From assembly GCA_002633005.1 (NCBI GenBank), contig NMRA01000013.1, positions 1,206,618 through 1,268,617 on the forward strand: a DNA stretch of 62,000 nt, given 5' to 3'. The position numbers were made by a program, and so were the translations under genes. Below are positions 43,547 to 52,990 of the stretch, piece after piece. The DNA is from Phoronis australis. Its lineage: Eukaryota > Phoronida > Phoronidae. The notes under the pieces were generated by a model. The model ran no database searches, was not told the DNA's origin, and was given only the letters and a program-made list of their open reading frames with translations. Every line of letters begins with the position of its first letter. Within the stretch, counting starts at the first letter, position 1.

Positions 43547-43651
43547 ATCAACGAAGTAGACTTTGAGTTACGCATACCAGTCAGTTGCCCAATCTCGACC
43601 AGTGAGGCGGTCAACGTAGGATTTTTCATCACCACCGATGATAATCATAAG
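43547..43651 (+). CDS. Candidate internal exon, unrecognised
   Basis: A 105-bp stretch after GTGTCTCAG and before CATAAG|GTATAT reads 35 codons, INEVDFELRIPVSCPISTSE.. to ..FFITTDDNHK. The alternation of hydrophobic and polar residues suits a beta-sandwich ectodomain. The donor is good and the acceptor weak. Partner exons not found. Confidence 0.25.
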
Positions 43652-43939
43652 GTATATGCCGCAATCAATGTCGCGTCTCCCTTTATAACCTATCTATGTA
43701 TGTTGTTAAAATGTCAACGGCAACCTCGTGACTTCTGTGAAGCTTTTAGTGTTCCAAATGTAACTCATTGTCATTGTATTTTCGCGTACGTAACTTACAT
43801 CTGGTAATTTGTCCAAACCTAATACTTGGTTGTCTGGCGTAGTCGGCTACCGTTAATGGTTATCCTTGCCAATGTGACCGTCTTCTACGAGTCAAGCATT
43901 GGCTTGACCAAGTCAAGTATACCATAATACATGTCATCA

Positions 43940-45240
43940 TCACCGACATCATCAACAAAAACAACGCGCAGCTTTGAAATACCCCCACAAATGCACCTTA
44001 AAGAGTGTGCTTCGAAGGGGTGAATTTAGTATCATAAAAATAACCATTAGATGGCACAAAATACATTGAATTCGTCCAAAAAAACGGGAAGGTGCCGTCG
44101 TCTCTCAAAGCTATATGCCCAATTTTATGACAATCTATTTAAAATCTCCAATTAGAAACCATTTGCCTCTAGGAACCACAGCCACAAATGCAAAACATGC
44201 ACTAGGAGGTATCACCGTAGTCGGCGCCATAAAAAACTGTCGCCAACTGTCCTCTTCCCAGTAAGAACATATATGACAAATTTCATAATTATCCTAAAAG
44301 TCGTTTCGCTAAAAACAGACTCAAATATCATGAAAATAGGTGGCGTGCACTACGTCAATTCCATCCAAAAACAAATAGATGTTAGCGCTTAACTCCAAAA
44401 ACACCAAAGAAGACAGAACAAATTTACATATATCCTGCAAAGGGTCTAGGAAATACGGCCACGGGCACAAAAAACTGCCACTCGGAAGAGCAGATATACT
44501 TGGAACTGTCTGAAGATCATCGTATACCATTCTTTTCTCAATACAAACAGTTTTCATAATCATAATCATACTTAAAGTGGTTTGGCGAATAAAAGAGGGC
44601 ACATGGTAAAAAACAGGATCGAAAACAATAAACACTAAAAATTACCATTAGGTGGCGCAAAATATGACAAATCCCTCGAAAGTGAGAAAGTGTTATTGTT
44701 TCTTTAATAGAAACCCGTTTACCAAGTTGCATAAAAATAAGTCCAGGAACTCCAAAGAAACAGAGGAAAACAAAAAAAAAATAAAATGTCACCAGAGGGC
44801 GCACAACGTTTGTTGGATCCGTCAGAAAGTCTTCGTCGTCGTCTGACTCGTCAACTTCATATGAATACACTTTCTTGCTAAATTAAGTAAAGATCCTACA
44901 GTGGACTTAGGAGATACATTTATGTGCGCAAACAGTAAAAATGGCCACAAGGTGACACAAAATACCTCGAATCTATCCGAAAATAGAAGAATAGCGTCAT
45001 CTCACTAATTTAGGTGCCAAATTTGCTGAAGATACAGAGGTAAACGTAAAAAATTAAAATTGCCACTAGGGGACTAACCAGTAGTTGATTCCGTTCAAAA
45101 TTTGTTGTCATCCATTGTCAGCTTCATAGGAACACATCTGCCATATCTCATCAAGGGAGAGGGATTAAGGAGACATAGCTGTGGACGCCAGACACCTAGA
45201 CGTTCGGACGCCCAGACAATATGCGTCCAATTACATTATA
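43940..45240. repeat. Modular repeat block D with CTCF-like cores, next to TLR pseudogene
   Basis: Decayed modules with cores near 44043 (ACCATTAGATGGCAC), 44199 (GCACTAGGAGGTATCAC), 44477 (GCCACTCGGAAGAGC), 44644 (ACCATTAGGTGGCGC), 44788 (GTCACCAGAGGGCGCAC), 44944 (GCCACAAGGTGACAC) and 45062 (GCCACTAGGGGACTA). From 44477 on the spacings are 167, 144, 156 and 118 bp. It ends with GGACGCCCAGACAATATGCGTCC, like block A. ORFs at 44321-44870 are repeat artefacts. Confidence 0.65.
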
Positions 45241-45261
45241 TAAAAACACAACTTTCAAGAG

Positions 45262-45770
45262 TTAACAGATAACAAATGCTTCATCAAAAACGAGCATCTG
45301 AATTTTTCTTGGAACAATATGAGGCAATTTTTGACATTTAAATGTGAACTGTGAATCGGTTTTGTATATGTTAACACACATCTCCCCAAAGGTGTTTCCG
45401 TGGAGAGACCTTAAGAAGAGGGAGATCCTAAATTTCGAAAAATAATACGCTGACAGAGACTCTTGCTATCTAAAGCACAATAACAACACATTAAATGTTA
45501 GGTATTTAAATGCGTAGAACAGCAACACTGAGATAGTTCCAACTATTACAAGTAGCATATTACAGATTCAATGCGATCTATTTATGTCTTGACTTGTCTT
45601 ACAATAACATAAGTCAACTAACTCCATTATACAACAGACAGAGTTTCGAGATCAGAAAACTTCATTTTTAACAGTATAAAAACGTCCCTTGCAGGCCACA
45701 AATGGAAATGTGACTAATGACATGTACCCTTTTTACTGGTTATTTTCAAAGCAGTTCACAAGTATCAAGG
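45262..45770 (+). pseudogene. Decayed TLR fragment (LRR region to first cysteine cluster)
   Basis: It aligns by eye with 38350-38940 of the TLR gene. Shared stretches include CATCTGAATTTTTCTTGGAACAA (compare CATCTAAATTTATCCTGGAATAA), AGGTGTTTCCGTGG, AGGTATTTAAATG, CTTGACTTGTCTTACAATAACATAAGTCAA and GGCCACAAATGGAAATGTGAC. Stops, frameshifts and deletions are frequent, and only about 500 bp remain. It begins about 20 bp after the end of repeat block D. It could be a remnant of a tandem TLR duplicate or a copy moved with the repeat. Confidence 0.75.
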
Positions 45771-46458
45771 CCCTTTTATTGACTTACAGGAGAATGCCAC
45801 CCAAAAACAACCTATTTTGTATCAATTTAAATCGAGTAGTTCCACTCGAGATCAGCAACTTTAGTTGTTTTACCTAACGGCAGACGGAGGTGATGAAATT
45901 AATCAATGACGTAATCCGTTCGAAGATAGTCTGGTCAGCCGTTCACAACACGCTTACTGGTGTCAACTTATCGCTTGAATTCATCGTTTTACACCCATCA
46001 ATCAAAATTCTATGTAAACTACTTAACATACATCGATTTCTTGAACAAACGTGTTGTTTTATTTCACTGTTACGGATTTATAGGTATTTGAACGTACCGT
46101 TAGCCTAAACAGTTCGGTGAGGCCAATTTACCGTGGTCGATCGCGGGAGTTTGGGTCTGTTTGGTGATAAATTCGAATCATTCTTCCGTGAAATACAGAC
46201 GGGGGAGCATAGCTGTGAGTTGTACTTTTAGAATTGCGATTTTTTTCAGTTCTAAACACACAAAAAGCTTACTCCCCGCCAGTGGCTCGGAACCCGATCA
46301 GACCCGTCACGGCCGCCTCGACTCGACATCATGAACATAAATCAGCTTAAGTTGGAAACTAAACCTCCAATTACGAAAAGACTATAATAGTGAGCCATAG
46401 AAATAATGAGTACGTAGTTATTTAGGTGAATTAGCCACGAAACTGAAAATCTACTTAC
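45771..46458. other. Mostly unassigned; CpG-rich patch near 46270-46335
   Basis: On the minus strand, 46332-46276 reads ATG and MSSRGGRDGSDRVPSHWRG before GGGGA|GTAAGC, which could be a first exon in a CpG-rich patch. Alternatively, the same DNA read from a TTTAG site at about 46360 gives FQLKLIYVHDVESRRP and a stop, in phase with the 46.5-kb exon. The two readings exclude each other. Confidence 0.25.
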
Positions 46459-46551
46459 TTGTCAGGGGCCGCGAAGTCAGGTTCCCCTTCCACTGAATCG
46501 TCAGGGCAAAGGTTGTACAGTAACAATGATTTGAATAATGTATTTGTATAT
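46459..46551 (-). CDS. Candidate internal exon, unrecognised
   Basis: Minus strand: a TTTATTTAG acceptor, then 93 bp reading YTNTLFKSLLLYNLCPDDSV.. to ..GEPDFAAPD, then donor ACAA|GTAAGT. The incoming and outgoing phases are both 2. The donor is strong. No family recognised. An ~85-100 bp intron to a possible terminal exon at about 46.3 kb would keep the frame. Confidence 0.3.
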
Positions 46552-47800
46552 CTAAATAAAGATTCACCTAACATGTGACCATAGCATATAAAATCGAATT
46601 ATTGTTTCACAGCAGCTTTCTCCAGCAAACACTGAATTAGCATGCACTTAAACGGCCTCGGTGTCCGGTCTGTTGCTGTTGTGTATCTTACTTTGTCAAA
46701 TAAAGTAGACACTCCATGAACTACGCAGTGAAACGAACAGAATTGAACTGAACACTGAACTGATTTATTCTACATATCACAACAATATATATACACACAA
46801 CTACATAACAACATATGATGCGTTACCTATGACACACTTCCTATACTAGGAATCGCATGACATAATACCAATTAAACTACTAAACTCATAAACAATAACA
46901 ACCTACAAACATCCTGTTATTGTGTGACTAAGTACACAACAAAAGCCGATAACGCAGTGGTTTAGGGGTTGGCTTCTCAAAACATTTGCACTTATGAATA
47001 CTCCAATGGCATTACAAATTGTATCTTATGAGACAGACTTTGTTTCGGTTTTATATAAGCATTAGATAGGGTGAGAATAATTCATTTTGAAACAGAACGC
47101 AGAATAATAAACGTCTACATGGCAACTCGCCCGGCGCCAATCCTGACATAGTCGAGAGTTCATCCGACTAAGACTTCACGGGTCGGATCCTTAGGTTTCA
47201 CAAGCAATCAGTTCGTACCGTAATACACTGATCAAGAAGTCCTAGAGAGGCGCCGTGAACATGCACAGGCAACGGTACGTGTGGATAGTTTTTCGGTAAG
47301 CCGGAATTCGTCAATGAAATCACGGTCGGACAGTGATTGCTCTGACGAAATGCCGGCCACAGGCATGGAAATATTTCATACTTGCTATTAACAGCGTATC
47401 TTTTCATTCTTCACCACCGCATGCCACTTCCTAAGCGTTTCGGGCTCTCGAGGAAGTTGAAAACACCATATACCCGCTTTCTTCGTAGTTTCATAGTTCG
47501 GACAAGCGGGAACGATGCACTGCAACATAGCGCATTCACTCTGCAGATGAACCACTGACGTCGCTTCGTCCTTTCACACCTTCCATACAGGTTAACGCGA
47601 CACTTTTTGGCAAGATAAGGTCGACCGTACAAGAGGCGATGTGGAAATAGACCGATTAAGACGATAAAAAAGACTAATGAAATCGGGTGGCATTCTCCTT
47701 TAAGCTACTATTTTTCTCCATATTTGAGAAGCGTAAGTTAGACTTCTTGGAAAAGAGTCTGAGTCAGAGTGGAACTCACTGTCTTCATGATACCTAAAGA
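46552..47800. other. No supported gene
   Basis: Low-complexity AC-rich stretch near 46740-46860 and short minus ORFs at 47198-47632 without recognisable motifs. Confidence 0.3.
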
Positions 47801-47805
47801 CTTAT

Positions 47806-48172
47806 TAATGACCTCTATCTCCAGGAATCAATTAAGCAACAAATAACAGCATTGAAAGCTTTACAAAAGTCAACAAGCCTCACTCTCGAGACTTCCGGCT
47901 TTAGGGACCATCGAAACAGTAACGCAAAATATCAGAACCTTTACAAAAGTCATCTAACTAAATTATGTGCGACTTCATCTCCAGTGAGGCAACATCAAAA
48001 AAGTAACTGTTCTCAAATTCTTTTTCCAGAGGACACCGGGACAGTAACGTCCAATATCAGGGGCTTCAGAAAAGTCAGCACAGTAATTCACAATGTCACA
48101 AACTAGGAATGACTTCCAATTTACTTTCATGACTTCTATCTCCAGGAATAATCGATATAATAACGGAAAACT
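47806..48172 (+). repeat. Degenerate minisatellite, ~75-bp unit
   Basis: Blocks built of 'GACTTCTATCTCCAGGAATC', 'AACAGTAACG.AAAATATCAG' and 'CTTTACAAAAGTCA' recur about five times with variable lengths. The plus ORF 47852-48106 is an artefact of the repeat. Confidence 0.5.
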
Positions 48173-49698
48173 ACGTACATTAATGTGTACGTCTATTGTA
48201 CAATTGGTTGTGCTATTTTAACAACCGTATTCTCCCTAACGACCGCTCAGGGCGCCTAGAAAAATTCGTTTCGGGAAGGGGGCGTGCTTATTGTAGCCTA
48301 AGAGGGTTGAAACATGGTCTCCGAAACGGGTGAAGTCGTAAGCCAGGTATCATCACATTTACGCTCTGCGACGTATCTGTAACCTGTGACAGTCTATCTA
48401 AAAAACTGTAGTGCATTGCTATCAAACTTCCTTGTTACATTACGATCATTTTTTTAAGAAAATTATGCTGAAATTCCAGAGTGAAAACTCGCCGACTGAT
48501 GAGTCACTGCCTCGCGATCGTCGATAGGGCAACTTGAATTCTTCAATAAAAATACATATTCGACTGAAAAACTTAGCTGAAGTCCTCCTGAAGTTTTCAA
48601 AATAGCATCCCTATGATTTTTGAGATCCTGTGAAGTCGGGATTAACTGAATATAAATTTCAAATCTACGCTCGTGAACTTCTCTATACAAGTCCATGCAG
48701 GCTGCACATGGGCACAGCCAATACATGTATGATGCTTAACTTGCACCTTCAACAGTTTAAGTTGGCTTCGTTTTGAGAACACTGGGTTGTCCCATAGAAT
48801 ACTGGTGAATGACGGTATTGGATTGGTATTCATTTATGAAGTCTTTCAGTCAAATGAATGATATAGTGGTGGACAATTCATTCCTAACTTTGTTAAAATT
48901 AAAGATGTATTTGCATGCTCCTAACTATGCATAGCGGAAGCTAAACTACAATGCTCTTTTGACATAATCTACTCTGAACAAAGTGCAAGTGTACTCATTG
49001 ACAACTTGTAAATGTAAAAACAAAAAATACTGCAAATAAGTGATCTTTGCACTAATGACGTACTTCACGTGCTCACATTGCCTGCATCATGCTGTGTTAT
49101 TCTCCAACACCATGACACGATACTCACTGAACATGGTTGTAATGTGTTTTTGTAACTACGCACTTTTTATCACTTAATGTCGCCTGGGCAACAATATGTA
49201 TTGGGTTCGACAATAGAGAGATTTCGCAGACGATATGTTATAGCACACCACATACTGCATGGGTATTTGTAAATGAAAACGCAAACTAAACAGGGGGAAA
49301 TGGCCACCACGGTGCCACCTTAAGTCTGATTTTAACCAAAAATATTAGGCTTAGATCCATTCACGTAACACACATGTAAATTTCAGGTTGATCTGATAAG
49401 AATTGCGATCTGTAGAGAGACAGAAACATACAAACAAAAAACAATTTCATTTCACCAAGTGTGTAGTTTTGTCACTAAGTAATAAGAGTTGTGTGAGGAC
49501 GAATGATGAAATAGTTAGAGTTGTATGATGAGCACCAAAATACAAATTACGTAATGTGAGAAACGCTACCTTTCGGTGGTTAAATTTCTCAGTAGAAAAG
49601 AGAACAACACATTTAATATTAAAAAGCTAATTAAAAAATTCCTTGAATCATAAATAAAACAAATTATTGGGGACAAATAAAACAACAAGAATAATAAA
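48173..49698. other. No supported gene
   Basis: Minus ORFs at 48463-48833 show a CPCAAC cysteine patch but no recognised family and no convincing splice sites. The rest is AT-rich. Confidence 0.3.
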
Positions 49699-49907
49699 TT
49701 AAAACAAATTATTTAAAACTAACGAAGCCATTTTTTTTCTAACAGGGATCCTTTCCCAAAATCTAAGGCAGTGCACAATAAGTGTCTGGTGCAGAGGATT
49801 CAGGGCTGCATTCCGGTCACCTGCTTCGCTTGTAACGCACACGTGATCCTCGAATGCAACCCAAGTCAGGGCAATGTTTTGCAACCTTTCAGTGGCTCGT
49901 AAAACAT
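49699..49907 (-). CDS. Candidate terminal exon, unrecognised
   Basis: Minus strand: GTTGATTTTAG, then an open frame VLRATERLQNIALTWVAFED.. through ..LHQTLIVHCLRFWERIPVRKK to a stop at 49699. A second possible end is the donor GAAGCAG|GTGACC at about 49824. AT-rich sequence with AATAAA-like words follows. Composition is protein-like; family unknown. Confidence 0.35.
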
Positions 49908-50245
49908 CTAAAATCAACTAGCATCAGATACAGTTTGGCGTTTCAAAATTATGAGCAATAAAAATAACGGACAGGAAATTTCAAACAACCAAATCAGGAG
50001 TGTTAAACGTCAGGTTACAAGGAAGTAATAATATATCTATCTTACATCTATGCAAGTGCTAAGTGGGACACAAGCACTTAATCTTGACTAGCACTAGGTA
50101 AATAACTTTATCTGTAATATACGTTAACTTGTTGTCATATCCACGAGGAAACACGATAACATGAAGGGTGAGCAAAAATAGGTTACACTTATGAAATGCA
50201 CTAAAAGCTCATACTGCGATATAAAAGAATAGCAACAGCACTCAC

Positions 50246-50341
50246 ATGGCATCCATTTGTAAAAGAAGGTTAAGGTCTTTGAACCAGTGTTTGTCAAGAG
50301 TACTTGGTGAATGAACATTTAACTTCAGATTTGCAAACATC
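50246..50341 (-). CDS. Candidate internal exon, unrecognised
   Basis: Minus strand: CTTTTAAAG acceptor-like site, then MFANLKLNVHSPSTLDKHWF.. ..KDLNLLLQMDA, then donor GCCAT|GTGAGT. It leaves phase 2, which does not fit the 49.9-kb exon directly. It lies beside a plus-strand LINE tail that may have inserted in the neighbouring intron. Confidence 0.3.
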
Positions 50342-50399
50342 CTTTAAAAGCCTCTGGTTACAAAAGCACCAGACCAACCAAAACAGTCTCACAGGTTTA

Positions 50400-51205
50400 A
50401 TTTCCCATTCTCGACCGTCACAATTGCATTCCAATGCTGTGAGTTTAGCACTAATTCTAGAATCTTCTGTATTCTTTAATAGTTTATTTGAGGCTGGTGT
50501 TATTTTTGTGAAGGATCTTTTGAATTTTAAAAATAGATTTCTGACATGGGAGGTTTTGAAAAATAGATGTAAGCTTTCAAATTGGATTCATTATACTGCT
50601 TTGAGACATGCGGTTAAGTTGAAAGCAGATCATTTGATTTCAAACTGCATACATACCCCAGTCAACCCAAGTTATTAATGTTTTTTCTAGAAATATTTTG
50701 CTTTCCAAAATTCTTTCGCCTCCTGATATAGAGTACAGCTTAACTGACATTTACTCTAGACAACGAATTAAAAAATTTATGTTCTTCCACACAAATTCTT
50801 GATACCTCCTTATGCTAAAACCTTTAAATATTTCAATATTCATAGAAAAGTGTTTACAAAACTTAATATGAAAAAGATGAACTTAGTAAGTGATGACAAG
50901 TGTGCATCTTATGGAACAGTTGAGACATTTAACCATGTTTGCGGAATGTGGTTCTGTGAAAACTTTGTGGTGTGAAATTCAGAAACTTTTAATTTACTTA
51001 ACTGCACAACACGATTTAATCTTAGATAAAAATGTTATTTTGACTGCATATTTTCGATGTAATTTTGAAGATATCAATACCATATTAACTGTTTGCCAGT
51101 ATGTATTTCATGAATGTTCTAGAGACCAGATTATTCCTAGATATTCACAAGTTCAATGTTTCTTGTATAATTATTGTAAAGTAAGAAATATGACAAGCCC
51201 GTAAA
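50400..51205 (+). mobile_element. 3' tail of a LINE (L1/Tx1-like)
   Basis: The plus strand reads LFEAGVIFVKDLLNFKNRFL.., then a frameshifted SVHLMEQLRHLTMFAECGSV.. ..KTLWCEIQKLLIYL. The pattern 'GIxFVKDLLN..xFLTWExxK' followed by 'C..xExxxHLFxxCxxVxxLWxEIxxFL' is typical of the C-terminal region of L1/Tx1-type LINE polyproteins. Broken in at least one place; the 5' part is missing. Confidence 0.55.
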
Positions 51206-51270
51206 ACTGCTTTTTGGGAAACCCTCAATACTTATTTAGATTAGATCAACCGTGAAGTTCTATTATTTAG

Positions 51271-51301
51271 ATGTGTGCGTGTATGTGTGCGTGTGTGTGT
51301 G

Positions 51302-51338
<37 letters not shown>
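51271..51338. repeat. (GT)n microsatellite
   Basis: GTGTGCGTGTATGTGTGCG followed by a nearly pure GT run. A second short GT run lies at 51481-51500. AAGTCAGGACC near 51353 and GGTCCTGACTT near 51454 form an inverted pair between the two runs. One ambiguous base at 51367. Confidence 0.85.
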
Positions 51339-51341
<3 letters not shown>

Positions 51342-51621
51342 TATTTGCGTCAAAGTCAGGACCTAANGGTACTTGTCAAGGAACGTTGACACTCGGCAAG
51401 AATCCTCCTGGATATTTGGGAAGGTGGGTCCCCACATCGTGGTTTCTGTATATGGTCCTGACTTCGCATGCAATACGAGTATGTGTGTGTGTGTGTGTGC
51501 CTGTGTTTCATTTGCATATATCTCACTGTTGTATATCTTAGTGTATTTAGAAATAAAATGTTATATGAAAAAAGAATCTTCTTTAGCCATGTAATCGAGA
51601 ATTTCTTTCTCTGTGATTCAA

Positions 51622-51912
51622 TTAGATTCTTATAGAGGTTAGTAGTTGTTGCCTCAACTGGTGCGCCTCCTGGTGAGAATATGCCTCACTGTCTTCAAGA
51701 AGATCTGAAAATAAAAACACAGAAAGCGTACTCTTGACGATCCAATGAACAATATCCACCACTTACAGTACATAGTGCTCCGTTCATTTTGCACAAAATA
51801 AATTATATATATTTTCCTGATATTCAGGGGCCAAATAAACTGAATGACTTCTACAGACTTCATAGTTGAGGCTTGTGTGAAATTAACAGAGTGGTCAAGC
51901 ATCGCCAAATGC
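51622..51912 (-). CDS. Candidate last two exons of an unrecognised gene
   Basis: Exon a (51912-51767) follows CTATTTAG and reads HLAMLDHSVNFTQASTMKSV.. ..VQNERSTMY before donor TACT|GTAAGT. A 62-bp intron ends in TTTTTATTTTCAG. Exon b (51704-51622) reads LLEDSEAYSHQEAHQLRQQL, then LTSIRI and stop TAA. The outgoing phase 1 of exon a matches exon b. Exon b looks convincingly coding; exon a less so. Family unknown. A possible upstream exon at about 52.5 kb (SSAGYSWKAVRTDGASLV before GTT|GTAAGT) does not match in phase. Confidence 0.45.
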
Positions 51913-52489
51913 CTAAATAGCTGTCACGAAACAAGTCCTAAGAAAATTTTGATTAGTAAGCCTTCAAAACAAAAATTTAAAATGAATTTGGCAATCAGTT
52001 TTGTGTGAAATAACTAGTGACTAACTACAGCCCAAACTGTGAAACTTGGTTTACTTTTACTGTTCATGGAAGCAGACCAGTTTTACACAACTAAGTTTTC
52101 TCAAGAATCACTTTTCGATGACACTAAACAAAATTCACAGAAAATTTTAAAAGTTCTTGTTACGAAGTGTGTTTCGCACAAATTAATAATTTGAAATACA
52201 ATATCATTAATAACAATAACAATAACATTAACATTCCAATGACTCTGGTTGGACTAATTAACTCAAACATTATTTCCACAAGTTATGTTGTATCTTCCTA
52301 CTTCCTATCCGAACCAATGAGGGCTTCCTCAATTTTAAAACCAGCGCATATGTAAAAAAACGACAAAGTGATCAATGTTTCAGTTTATTGTTTCTAAATC
52401 ATTCTCAACACAAACGTTCACAATATTTCAACCACGTGACACATATGAATCACCCTTTATTTATTTATTTATTTATCTACAGTAGTAAT

Positions 52490-52545
52490 ACTTACAACGA
52501 GGGAAGCTCCATCAGTTCTCACTGCTTTCCAAGAGTACCCTGCTG
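52490..52545 (-). CDS. Candidate short exon, unrecognised
   Basis: Minus strand: after GAGAGTAG, 18 codons SSAGYSWKAVRTDGASLV lead to a strong donor CTCGTT|GTAAGTATT at about 52492. Probably an exon of the minus-strand gene ending at 51.6 kb, but at least one connecting exon is missing. Confidence 0.3.
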
Positions 52546-52585
52546 AGGACTACTCTCGAGTTCCAGGTTCCGAATAGTTGGAGAG

Positions 52586-52990
52586 ACAGCAATAATAGTA
52601 TAGACCGGAAATTTTCACGATTTCTAATAATAGCAGAGACTCTAATTATCGTATAGACTCAACATTGTTGCCAATAGAAAAGTAGAATAATAGTATGGAC
52701 CGGAAATTTGCGGACAAATTAATAATATAATGAAATAGTGGTACAGACAGATTACAAATTTGAGTAAAATCTAATAATGACATAGAAGAGAATAATAGTG
52801 CAAAATAGCAAATTCTATGGAATAATGGAATAGACCGGAAATTTGTGGAAAATTAAAAATATTATAGACTGGAATAATAATATTGATAACAAATTTGCGT
52901 AAAATCTAGTAACGGTAGATGGAAATAGTAGTGCAAAATCTAACAATGATACAGATGGAAATAATGATGCAAAGAAGCAAATTCTGTCTG
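52586..52990 (-). repeat. Degenerate minisatellite with ATAGTATAGACCGGAAATTTG core
   Basis: Words such as AATAATAGTATAGACCGGAAA, AATAATAGTATGGACCGGAAA and AATAATGGAATAGACCGGAAA alternate with CAAATTTGAGTAAAATCTAATAA and AGATGGAAATAATGATGCAAA. The array spans about 400 bp with an irregular period. Strongly AT-rich. Confidence 0.6.

Noticed and set aside
44321-44870. Two overlapping ~105-codon minus frames
   Set aside because: They lie wholly within decayed modules of the CTCF-like repeat block and share no protein motif.
46740-46860. Possible LTR or retroelement end
   Set aside because: AC-rich low-complexity sequence with AATAAA-like words nearby, but no paired LTR, primer site or coding sequence was found.
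51275-51541. Cysteine/valine-rich plus frames
   Set aside because: Translation of (GT)n microsatellites with an ambiguous base inside.
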